Assembly: GCF_028502605.1 (NCBI RefSeq)
Contig: NC_079233.1
Span: 6,324,001-6,388,000, forward strand
Direction: 5' to 3'
Source: Trichoderma breve
Lineage: Eukaryota; Ascomycota; Sordariomycetes; Hypocreales; Hypocreaceae
DNA: 64,000 bases
The notes beneath the pieces were generated by a model. It did not search any database. It was not told the origin of the DNA and was given only the letters and a program-made list of their open reading frames with translations. Made by a program: the position numbers and the translations under genes. This document shows, piece by piece, positions 24,414-34,543 of the stretch. The stretch's first letter is position 1. Each line of letters begins with the position of its first letter.

Positions 24414-26076
24414 ATGGCTCCCCCGGCAAAGACCTTCACCCGCGAAGAGGTTCGCAACCACACCTCCGAAGACTCCCTGTGGTGCATCATCGACAGCACC
24501 GTCTACGACCTGACCGAGTTCGTCGACGCCCACCCCGGCGGCGAGAGCGTGCTCAAGCAGATTGCCGGCCAGGACGCCACCTCTGCCTTCTACAACCTCC
24601 ACCGCCACGAGGTGCTCTCGCGCTACGCCGACCTCGCCATCGGCACCGTCCAGGGCGAGAAGCCCGAGGTCATCACACCCCAGCCCGGCGACCTCAGCCC
24701 CGTCCCCTACGCCGAGCCGCTGTGGTTGACCCCCCACTTCAAGAGCCCCTACTTCAAGGACTCGCACCGCAAGCTGCGCCATGCCGTCCGCGTCTTCACC
24801 GAGGAGGTCATCAAGCCCGAGGCCCTCGACTGCGAGGCCACCGGCCGGACCATCAGCCAGGAGGTCATTGACAAGATGAGCCAGGCCGGCATCCTGCACA
24901 TGCGCCTCGGCCCCGGCAAGCACCTCCACGGCGTCAACATGCTCAACAACGTCGTCAAGGGCGAGGAGTTTGACTACTTCCACGACCTGGTCGCCTGCCA
25001 GGAGATGTGCCGCCCCATGATGCGAGGCTTCCAGGACGGAAACATGGCCGGCATGACCATTGGCCTGACCGCCGTGCTCAACTTTGCCAAGGACGAGAGC
25101 TGGAAGAAGAAGATTGCCGACGAGGTCTTTAGCGGCAAGAAGAAGCTCTGCCTGGCCATCACCGAGGCCTTTGCCGGCTCTGACGTTGCCGGTCTCCGCA
25201 CCACCGCTGAGAAGACTCCCGATGGCAAGCACTATGTAAGTTGCTTCTTCTCCTTAACGAAAGCATAAGCGTTCCTAACTCGTGTGTTCCTCACAGATTG
25301 TCAACGGCACCAAGAAGTGGATCACCAACGGTGTCTTCTGCGACTACTTCGTCGTCGGTGTCCGCACCGGCAAGGCCCTCAGCGTGCTGCTGATTGAGCG
25401 CGGCCCCGGCGTTGAGACCAAGCCCATCAAGACGTCCTACTCCCCCGCCGCCGGCACCGCCTACATCACCTTTGACAACGTCAAGGTGCCCGTCGAGAAC
25501 CTCCTCGGCGAGGAGAACAAGGGCATCCACGTCATCCTCAGCAACTTCAACCACGAGCGCTGGGTCATGGCCTGCGGCTCCCTTGCCGCGCAGCGCTTCA
25601 TCATCGAGGAGTGCCTGAAGTGGTCCAACCAGCGCATCGTCTTTGGCAAGTGTCTCATTGACCAGCCCGTCATTCGTCAGAAGTAAGCAATCAAAACTCG
25701 TACATACCAAAAGCAAAGCCATCTAACAATTCTCTCTAGGCTTGCCAAGATGATCGCCCTCGTCGAGTCCAACCAGTCCTGGCTCGAGACCATCACCTAC
25801 CAAATGTGCAACATGCCCTACAAGCAGCAGGCCCAGCACCTCGCCGGCCCCATCGGCCTGCTCAAGATGAGCATCACCCGCGGCGCCCACGAAATCGCCG
25901 ACGAGGCCGTCCAGATCTGGGGCGGCCGCGGCCTGACCCAGTCCGGCATGGGCAAGTACATTGAGCACTTCAACCGCACCTACAAGTTCGACGCCATCCT
26001 GGGTGGTGCCGAGGAGATTCTCGGCGACTTGGGTGTCAGGCAGGCCATGCGCAACTTCCCCAAGGCTATGCTGTAA
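24414..26076 (+). CDS. Cytochrome b5 / acyl-CoA dehydrogenase fusion flavoprotein
   Basis: Exons 24414-25235, 25297-25682 and 25740-26076 encode 514 residues. Residues 1-80 form a cytochrome b5 domain with the heme motif HPGG (40-43) and the second heme His around 63-65 (NLHRHE). Residues about 115-514 are an acyl-CoA dehydrogenase fold: ITEAFAGSDVAGLRTTAEK is the FAD/substrate segment and EAVQIWGGRGLTQ the late FAD-binding segment. The b5 domain could pass electrons from the flavin, in place of ETF. The usual MCAD-type catalytic Glu position (in ILGGAEEI) is Gly491; Glu361 in FNHERW matches the position used by isovaleryl- and long-chain enzymes. The introns are short (61 and 57 nt) with GT..AG ends. 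Strong GC3 codon bias and the CT-rich leader suggest high expression. No N-terminal targeting peptide is seen. Confidence 0.9.
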
Positions 26077-27114
26077 AAACGTGTGTTTTGAAGGAAAGGG
26101 GAATGTATTGATGCTTTTTGTATAAGATATTTCTTGTTTATGGAGGTTTCATGCTATGGGGCTAGCTATATTGTACGGCGTTATTTTGATTCATGTAATT
26201 CAGGAGACAGACACCAGCCATACAAGTCTTGCATATAGACATATAAGATAGGCACTTACAAACAAAGATTAAATGTACTCCAAACACTACGCTCACCTAT
26301 CAAACAAAAGCATTGATCAATTCCAATTACCACGATTCAGCCAACAACCAGCACGATGCCCCAAACAAAACGCCCCCTAAACGCTACTAAAAAAACTTCA
26401 TCCACATCCCCATATCCACAATCCAAAAGCTTACCCGTTTCTAAGCGGCTTACAAAGTAGCATAATATCGCGCAATCGAAATCTATCTCAACTAAATTAA
26501 ATTCACGATAGGGGGAAGAAAGAGCGTTTGATATCGTATTCGTCTGCATTGCTATATCGATAGATGTACATAGGTAAACCCACCCCAGACCAGCCGAAAA
26601 CCAACACCTCCCATCCGCCCCCCTTTCCAATCAAATCGCCGTTCTTCTGATTTAACAAAGAAAGAAGAAAATACAATGCAAAGCAAACAATTGAACGCTG
26701 CCCCGCCACTTCTCTCCAGATGCAGAATAACCTCTTCAGATAACAAAAGGGGGAAAGCAAATTACAGAAAAAAATTGGAAAACTTGACGAATAAATAGTA
26801 AGAGAGAGATATCCGGGGCCTGGACCCTAGAATCTCAATATGAGAGTGGTGCTGCTACAAAATTCCGGTTGGGAAATCAGACTTTGTTCTATACCTACAA
26901 TTTGGCCAAAGGGGTGGAATAAAAAGGGGGTAGGGTCCGAAAGAAGGGTATATCTGACCCCGTGATACTTTGCTCATTGTTTCGTTAAATCCCATTTCCA
27001 TAAACATATGAAAAACAGAGAAGAGGAGAAAATGAAATCATCCGTAGATGAAACTATCCTCTTCTGGAAATAATCCGCCTGGTGCATAACCCGCATTTGT
27101 CCGATGGGCCTCAA
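26077..27114. other. Convergent 3' region
   Basis: AT-rich spacer between the dehydrogenase and carrier stops. Minus-strand ORFs of up to about 97 codons lack any recognisable motif. Nothing else seen. Confidence 0.6.
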
Positions 27115-28398
27115 TCAAGGCTGCTCCTGCAGTGCCCGTTTTATCTCTAGAGCTTGATTCTTCTTCTTGTTCAACTCCCTCATAACATATTCGTACGTAA
27201 GCATTGTTACCGTCGCAGCGGGAACGGCTCGCATCATGTTTGTACCCATGCCAGCATAAAACGCTCTCCATCCTTCCTCATGGAGGATAGTCCGGAATGT
27301 ATTGACGACGCCTCTATACTTGGGTCCGGTCACGGGTGGCTTGGCTCCGGGTGCTGCCATATCCACCAGGAAGGTCTCGCCCGCAACTGGTCGTCTCTGG
27401 GTTTGTAGCCTGGTTCGAATAACCTCGTGAGGATATGTTGCACTACTGGCAAGGATTTTCGATAGGATGGAAGCAGAAAGGATACCTGCCCAATGCGCCT
27501 TTTCCCCCTCCTGTACTTCGCCCATGCCTTGCCCGGTGAACGTCGTCTTCAAGAATTCATACGTAGGGAACTGAACAGCAACATGTGTCAAACCGAGAAG
27601 GGCCGGGGTGAGGCCGGAATAAAAGGAAGAAAGGCCTTCCGAGCTGTACATCTTCCTCGCTGCATCAATGGTCGATCTGTAGTGCCACTCGTGGAGAATC
27701 GGCCTTGCCGTCGGGGTATTGCCGGGGCGAGCAAACGCATGATGATGGCCTCTAGCTGTGTTCGGATTGCTCTGCGACATGAGACGGGTCTTGATGACCC
27801 AGATAGGGTTCGTGACAATGGTGCTGCTGGCGCCAGCAATTATGGAAGACCAAAAGCTTACGATATGAGGGTTTTCTGTTCATCAATGGAGAGTCAGTCG
27901 GGTAAGGTTCAATGGCAGGAACAAAGTATGACAGTCTACCCACGCACCATTATACTGATGTAGGAATGTCTTGCTCTTGTTATAGACGGTAAACCACACT
28001 GCCCAGGTAGGGAGATATCCGAGCACAATCGGCCCCAGGCCTCGGTACAGCCCCCGAATTCCCTCCTCACGCAGGATGACCTTGGCTGTCCCTACCAGCC
28101 CATTGTACAACTTGGGGTGGCCGACATGCCGGCCCTTATCCACCAAGGTGAAGCCGCCTTGAGCCTGCAGCTTCGTCTTGATAACATCGAGAGGACAAGT
28201 CACGACGCCGGAGGTGAAGCCGCCAATGGCGCCCGACAAGGCATTGAACTGGGAATCGGAGGCGGAGAGTGTCCATCGGTGCAGCGGGGAGAGACCCCCT
28301 GCTATGGCTGACATTGGAGAATCGGCAAGACGATAGGGTGATGACGCATGATCTGCAGAGGAGGGTTGAGCTTGTTCGGGGGACTGGTCGTGAGACAT
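27115..28398 (-). CDS. Mitochondrial carrier (NAD+/pyrimidine-nucleotide type)
   Basis: Exons 28398-27948 and 27875-27115 encode 403 residues. This is a three-repeat SLC25 protein of the inner mitochondrial membrane. The signature of each repeat is visible: PLDVIKTKLQAQ, PIWVIKTRLMSQ and YPHEVIRTRLQTQ, each with the conserved Px(D/E/W)xx(K/R) core and a following Gly-rich helix (GLYRGLGPIVLGYLPTWAVWF in the first). PIWVIKTRL in repeat 2 and the tryptophan in that position are typical of the yeast Yia6/Yea6 NAD+ and Rim2 nucleotide carriers, so NAD+ or nucleotide transport is the best guess. The first 50 residues are a Ser/Pro-rich extension; a loop of about 25 residues in repeat 2 (HHHAFARPGNTP) is unusual. 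The intron (27947-27876) starts gtgcgt, ends aacag and is phase 1. Confidence 0.9.
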
Positions 28399-30537
28399 AG
28401 CACCCTCGGCGAAAGGAAGAAGGAAGAAGAATTCTAAAGTAGCAGGCTGTCGGAGCGGTGATTGTAGGTTCGCTGGCTGTTTAAGGAGGCTAGAAGTTGG
28501 CGCCGATGGCTATGAGGTCTCGTGTTGAGGATTGTTGGTGGTGATGATACAAAAATCGGCTGTTTGTTCCGGCGTTGCTGCGTCTTCCGAGAGATTGTCC
28601 CAAGCGCTGCGGATGACGTCGAGCACGCCGCTCTGCGGCTCTACCAGTGAATATGAAGAAAGAAGAAATATTAATCGTTCTCTCTCTAACCCTTCTCCTA
28701 ATATGTGTGATATTCTCGAATCTGGGATCCGTTCGGTCCAGGAAAGTCCGGGTACTGCGGGGAATGCTCCCACGCGCAGTATCCGTCCTTGCCTAGCGAA
28801 CGCCGCCGGCCATTGACTTGTGCAGCGTTTAGAGAGAGTCGCCCAGAGCGGCCGAGGCTGTGGGATGAATCGCACTGGTCAGGATGTGTAGAGGACGTGC
28901 GGACAGCCGCTCGGGAGGGACGAGGTCGAAGGTGGGAGGAGAGACGAGAGTGGGAAAAGAAGAAGAAGAGAGGGCGAGAATTGGTGGAGTGGGAAGAAGA
29001 TAGCCGGGCAGGCAATCGGCGCTGTCCACTGACTACAGAGCGCCGAAGCGGTTGAGATTTTGGGGCCTGCAGTGGGGACTGGCCCCTCCAAGCGCAGTAA
29101 GGACGGTTACCGTACAGGGCGCATGCGCTGGGGCTGGGCGTGTGCCGACTTATTCCATCGCCGGGAGTGATTTGATGGCAATGGCTTTGGTTACCTGTAA
29201 AGTACTGTGATTATGCACGAGTGCGCCACTGATTGTAATGAGGTACTGATGTGTTAATGCGTTTGAATCTTTTCAAGACCAAGAACGGATCATATCAATG
29301 TTTTGATTGACGAAATACAGGGGACAAAAAATAAAAGTCGCTACGTCAGAGACAAATGACGCAAGGCGAGCCAGGGACAAGACGCCGAATAAATGCGAGG
29401 TACATGTACGAGTACATAGCAGGCTAGTATCGATCCCGATACCGAGCAGCGCGTTGTCCATTTATACCATCCATTCATACACCAATATCGTGACAGTGCA
29501 GATAACAGTAGATCTAACCTCGCTCCCGGCCCATCATCACTTTCCGACCTTCACATGCTGCTCGGCCATGCAGTTGCAGCTGCACCGTCATCACATGCTG
29601 GCCTATGGCAAGACAACGGCATTGTCCTGCATCTTCCGTGCAGCAACCAGAGACTTCTAACCGGGTGACATAAGCCAATAGAATCCAATCCAACCATACC
29701 TAACCTAAACCATAACTCGACGAAAAGCTCCCGGGACAAAATCAGGAAAATCAGCGAGCCGGGTCATCTGATCTGGATCGCTAGATGTCCGTACATGGCG
29801 GGGAAACCAGTCGAGGAATTCTTGATTTCATCCTCCAAGGTGTGGTCGCATTGCTTAATGGAGAGCATCTTCTCGGTCGGCCGGGATTGATCGGGTTTCG
29901 TTGAATAGCATTAGCGAGACCCGAATTTGTGTGTGTAAGAAGAAGACGGAGGGATTGACAACACATTAATACTTTAGTAGATATACTCTTAAACATACTG
30001 ATGGCAATGACTGGAGTTGCTTACTGCCATTATTCTCAATTTTAATAGGTATTTTGGCTGTATATTGTAATGATCCAGCTGACGGGCATGCAGGAAGCGG
30101 CATGGACTTCGTCTTTGCTAGAGTCAATGTACATGTATGCATCAACCACAGCGCCAGCCTGCCTTCATACCCACCTAGAACTTGGTGATCATGATTCTCT
30201 GAATAGATTCAATGAGGTCCAGCGGTGTTACGCATTTTACAACCACCTTGAAGTTTGGCAATCACCTAAGGTTGGCATTTAGTTTCTGTATCCGAATTTG
30301 TCCAATATATGCCAAAAAACCGGGCAAGGCAGATGCGAGGCCCATCACTCTTGCCCATTACTGATCATGGCACATGCTGGAAGGAAAGTGATAGTGATAT
30401 ACATGGATAGAAAAAGGTCTGAGAAGAAGGCCATCTGCTATTTCTAAACCATTCAATTTGTTTTCCTTTCTTCACCACCAGGATTCTTCAACTTATCACT
30501 ATCTGTACAAGTAAATAGAGCCTCGTCTCAAAGCAAA
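28399..30537. other. Divergent promoter region, 2.1 kb
   Basis: Between the carrier (-) and the MYND gene (+). A purine-rich tract (about 28905-28990) lies about 0.5-0.6 kb upstream of the carrier start. ORFs such as 28510-28875 on the minus strand show no recognisable motif. No gene supported. Confidence 0.5.
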
Positions 30538-32375
30538 ATGGACACACCGGTTCATTTAGAATGCCGACTCAGTTGCGCCAACTTCCAAACTTGCAACAAA
30601 GTCGGAGCATTTCCGTGTACCCGCGGCTGTGCCTTGGTGGCTGTCAGTGACTCCAACCCTGACTCCTCGCGTGTACTGCTAACAGCATGTAAAGTATTGC
30701 AGTGTCATGTGCGAAGACGCTCACTGGCCAGAGCACAAGAAGGACTGCGAAGCCCTGTTGGTCAAAGACGGATGGCGTCCTGGGTATGAGACTGAGGGCC
30801 GCAAGAATTCATTCGTGGATTGGACCACGGTCGAAACTGCTCCTCCGCCTCTTCCTCTGATGGAGGACAAAAGGCTTCTCTGGGGCGGCACACTAGCGGC
30901 TGACGTTCTCAACGTGGAAAACAATGAGGCCCTGGATGAAGACGATAGATACATGTCTTTACTTTTTACTGGCAAGGCAACCGTAGAGTAACAGTTGAGG
31001 TGGGTGGTTGTTGATGGTACGATGGCTAATTACTCAATGCGCACATAGATTCCGGTGACTTGCGCCATCTTTTTCAGACAATAGCTAAACTACCGCCCCG
31101 GTCCGATTGGTCCGTGGATGCCTCGATCAACATTGAGAGGATTGCTTTCTTTTCACGAAACGTGATAGTGGTTTTGTGCGCTCTTGAGGCCACACAGTCG
31201 GCGCAAGGCCACGACCAAGCATATATGTCTAGGACCATTGATACCATTATACATGTCTGGTATTCAGCTTTTTTGACTCGAGACATTGTGCAATATCTGG
31301 AAGAAAAGATTCAGCCCTTGTTGGAGCAAGTTCGTCACCACTTGGACGGCAAAGCTCTCGATACCGAAATCGTCCACACGTGGGAATTTTCTGGAGGCAG
31401 CTATCTCAGTCTATCCCTCCCAGTAGTACGCTGGAACTATGTCATTAACTCCTTAAAAATCCCCCCTGCACTCAGCTATCAAGTCGCAAAGGCCCGAATG
31501 CAACATGTCACTCTGGATCCACGCAGACACGATGCCCGAGAATATCACTATTCCAAGATGACAGACTCTCCGCATTTGCGCATGGTATATCAGAGGTTCC
31601 TCGAAGACGGGATGCTTTTGCCTTTTGGGCATTCACGTCTTGATTTTGTCTACCCAAATGGGTTAATCTCCCTCCCCCCTCCTTTCCGCCTCTTCTTATA
31701 CTAACACTCAAAAGCGCCCTGTTTCCAGAGGATATCAAGTACAGTTATGCTGAGAGTGGTAGTCCTCTTGCTGCATGGGGCGTCTTGGACGTGAACAAGA
31801 CGCCGTGGGCTGCCGAGAACGATTTGTACGGGAAGCTTTACTGCTTTCTTAGGGGTGTGATTGGGAATATCCTTCATTGGCTAGGGCCAAACGAAATCGG
31901 GCTGTCATTTCACAATGTTCCCATTCGAACGCTTCCTAGTCGCCTGGCTAAGAGAAAGTATGATCGAATAGAGGTTAGCTAATCGCTCTTCAAAGGTAAT
32001 TGCGTTGAGCTACTACTAAATTCCAAGTACTTCCTGGCTACACAGGTGTCGAATGTGTGCGGCAGAGAAGAATTGAGCATTCGAGACACGTTTCAACTCT
32101 TCTCTGGGCACCTGAAGGACCCAGCAGATAATCCTCATGCCACTCTAATGACGTGGTTCGTCAACGCAGCAAAGGAGCCGAAAGATACCCGAGGCAATGC
32201 ACAAAGTCTGTTTACCACCTTTCAACTCCAGTTATTATACAATAATTTTGATACAAAAGCCAACACCACCCACCAGCTTTTCACTCTGGTGAACGTGCCT
32301 AGACTTATTGACCAATACTTTATCGAGTTGAGTTACCCTCCGCATCACATAGAGCGGCTCTATCTGACATCGTAG
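30538..32375 (+). CDS. MYND-finger protein with DUF4470 domain (C-terminus frameshifted)
   Basis: Five exons (30538-30642, 30695-30971, 31049-31661, 31715-31973, 32046-32375). Residues 10-55 are a MYND zinc finger, split by intron 1: Cys pairs are followed by YCSVMCEDAHWPEHKKDC. Next comes a DUF4470 segment (LWGGTLAADVLNVENNE ... LLFTDSGDLRHLF). MYND fingers bind proline-rich peptides; the role of this fungal family is unknown to me. Intron 2 (30972-31048) has a GC donor (G|gcaagg); this phase is the only one that restores LLFTDSGDL. The ORF stops at TAG 32373-32375 right after HHIERLYLTS. One base out of frame, 32380-32568 continues with YMNTREFEQIARESGMEMK and a Trp-Arg-rich end, which looks like the normal C-terminus of the family. 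So there is either a one-base sequence error or a real truncation of about 62 residues. Confidence 0.75.
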
Positions 32376-32568
32376 CAGGTATATGAATACACGTGAATTT
32401 GAGCAGATTGCTCGCGAGTCTGGGATGGAGATGAAGTCGGAGAATACCGTTGTGGACAAGTGGCCCGCGAGGCCCAAAAATAATACAATGAGTGAGCATT
32501 GCCTATACTTGAGCTCCCCGCATCCACTTATAGAGCGTTGCGTTGAATGGCGGAAGAGAAGATCTTGA

Positions 32569-33129
32569 AAACCACGAGGGCTTGGGGGTAGTTGGATGAA
32601 TTAGTCGGATCGGGTGTTGCAGGGGATGGCAGTGCAGTGAGGGGATTCCATTGATGCTCCCAATACTGCTATATTATGAGAGTACAAGATGGGTAGTATA
32701 AATGCCAATATCTCTACTACATGTTATCATTGTCCATTTGCCACAAAGAGTTTTCCGATTGCATCAAGAGAGTCAGTGTATCCATGGCTACATAATGTAC
32801 TTGTGTCTACAGCAGACTTACATGCAGCCAATGATCTCGCGGCTATAACACATCAATCCGGGAAACGGAACGAAACGGAAAACCATCCCGCCTATTCTAC
32901 CGTTCCATCTCCGTTCGTTACGGTTTCTCTCCCAAAAACACACCCAAAAACCCCCACCACCACAAAACGGCCGTTTTCTTCCCCACGTGACATCCCGAGC
33001 TCTCCCAACTTTTGCAAGGGCCCGCCGAATCATCCCATTTCGCGCATAATCTTGAGCATTCGAACGAAACATCGAAACACACCAGCCAAACCGTCTCCTC
33101 CCTCGCCTTCGCAGCAGCAGCAGCCGACA
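32569..33129. other. Promoter region of QCR7
   Basis: Sequence between the MYND gene and QCR7. It has A/C-rich tracts (32935-32975) and a cagcagcagcag run just before the ATG. No gene seen. Confidence 0.6.
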
Positions 33130-33795
33130 ATGGTTTCCCTCGCTCCTTTCGTCTTGAAGAGGCCTTGGTTGGTCAAGGCGCTGACGCCCGCGGCCAATTG
33201 GTATGCTGGCGCTTCTGGATACCGCCAGCTCGGTCTGAGGTACGAATAGCCGAATTTGCTCGTTTTGTTTTGTTGGAGGGTACCCAATGAGCTTGAGAAT
33301 AATAAGGACAAAGAAAAAGAATGGGGAAAATATTATGATATGGAAAGCTAGTGGAGGAATTGTCTTCTCTAGCATGAGACATTGCGCAAAATGGAGAGCC
33401 AGTCACCCGAATGCTAACGCAATTGCCCACTTCAGATACGACGACCTCCTCGAGGAAGAGAACGAAGCCGTGCAAATCGCCCTCAAGCGCCTCTCCGCAA
33501 AGGAGTCCTACGAGCGCGTCTACCGCATCCGCCGCTCTGTCCAGTGCAGCTACACCCACAAGCTGCTCCCCAAGGACCAGTGGACCAAGCCCGAGGAGGT
33601 ACGAATGTCCCAAAAGCACTCTCTCCCCGCCTTTCACAACCCTCGAACGAAAATTGAACTCCTTTCCTTGGACTGACATTATAATGCTCTTTTTTCTAGG
33701 ATGTCCCTTACCTGCGCAACATCCTTGCCCAGGTCGAGGCCGAGCTCGCTGAGAAGGACGCCCTGGATTCCATGACCGTCATCAAGAAGCACTAA
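33130..33795 (+). CDS. QCR7: Cytochrome bc1 complex 14-kDa subunit
   Basis: Exons 33130-33239, 33436-33598 and 33700-33795 encode 122 residues, the normal length for Qcr7/UQCRB, a matrix-side subunit of complex III that stabilises cytochrome b. Diagnostic stretches are [37 protein letters not shown] and [15 protein letters not shown] (read across the splice). Intron 1 (196 nt, gtacga...ttcag) splits an Arg codon; intron 2 (101 nt) is phase 0. The product needs no cleavable presequence in yeast, and none is obvious here. It converges on the deubiquitinase gene. Confidence 0.95.
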
Positions 33796-34543
33796 AAGAA
33801 ACGAAGAAAATTACGGAACGAAATGGCACGTTACTGGTTCGGATGGAGCAGGATCAAGCAGCGGCGGCGAAAGTGATGGGTTGTTTAGAGATCTACACAG
33901 GTCTCTTTGTATTAAAATAAAAATGTATAGACATGGTCTAAACCTTGACTCCCTTTGCTCATTATAAAACAAGCCCCCTCCCCTCCCCCTTCTCCCACAG
34001 TGATATATATAGTATATGCATGTCATTACTCAAACTGGCTATGTGATATTGTACAGGAGTGGCAACGCAATTCTGGAAGCAGCAAAGAAAACGCTTCCCC
34101 CAAAAAACGCTTTTACCCTGGCCCAAAAGCTCTCACGTTAAAGAGTCCAGTCTCTCCCCCCAGTCCACCTTTTCGTCTTCTTTCAGTCTCGACAAAAGTC
34201 ATGGAAGAAATCCTGCCGAGACGCCGCAACGCCAAATCTGAGCCGCTAAACACCCGCCAACCCCTTGCCACCTTTTCCATCCATTTTGTTTTCCCTTCCT
34301 GCTCGAGCTGGTCTTTTTTCCTTGTCCCCTTTTGTCGCCCATGGTCTTTGCCAAGATAGATGGCTCCGACCTGGGATGCAATAGTAAGTGGTTTCCATAT
34401 ATCGATACATCGTGTAGTTCTGTACAAATCATGTACATAGGTACAAATCTTCCAGCAAAAGCCTCCCAGTGCACACCAGCCACCGGCCATGAAATCCATT
34501 ATATGTCGTAGTGGTATAAACGGATGCCCAGCCAGTCGCTGGT
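33796..34543. other. Convergent 3' region
   Basis: Spacer between QCR7 and the deubiquitinase stops, with C/T-rich stretches. ORFs on both strands show no recognisable motif. Confidence 0.6.

Noticed and set aside
24255..25232. 325-codon minus-strand ORF opposite the acyl-CoA dehydrogenase
   Set aside because: Antisense shadow of a GC3-biased gene. Its Gly/Ala/Val/Leu-rich sequence is what such a frame produces.
28510..28875. 121-codon minus-strand ORF just upstream of the carrier
   Set aside because: It lies in the carrier's promoter/leader and has no recognisable domain.
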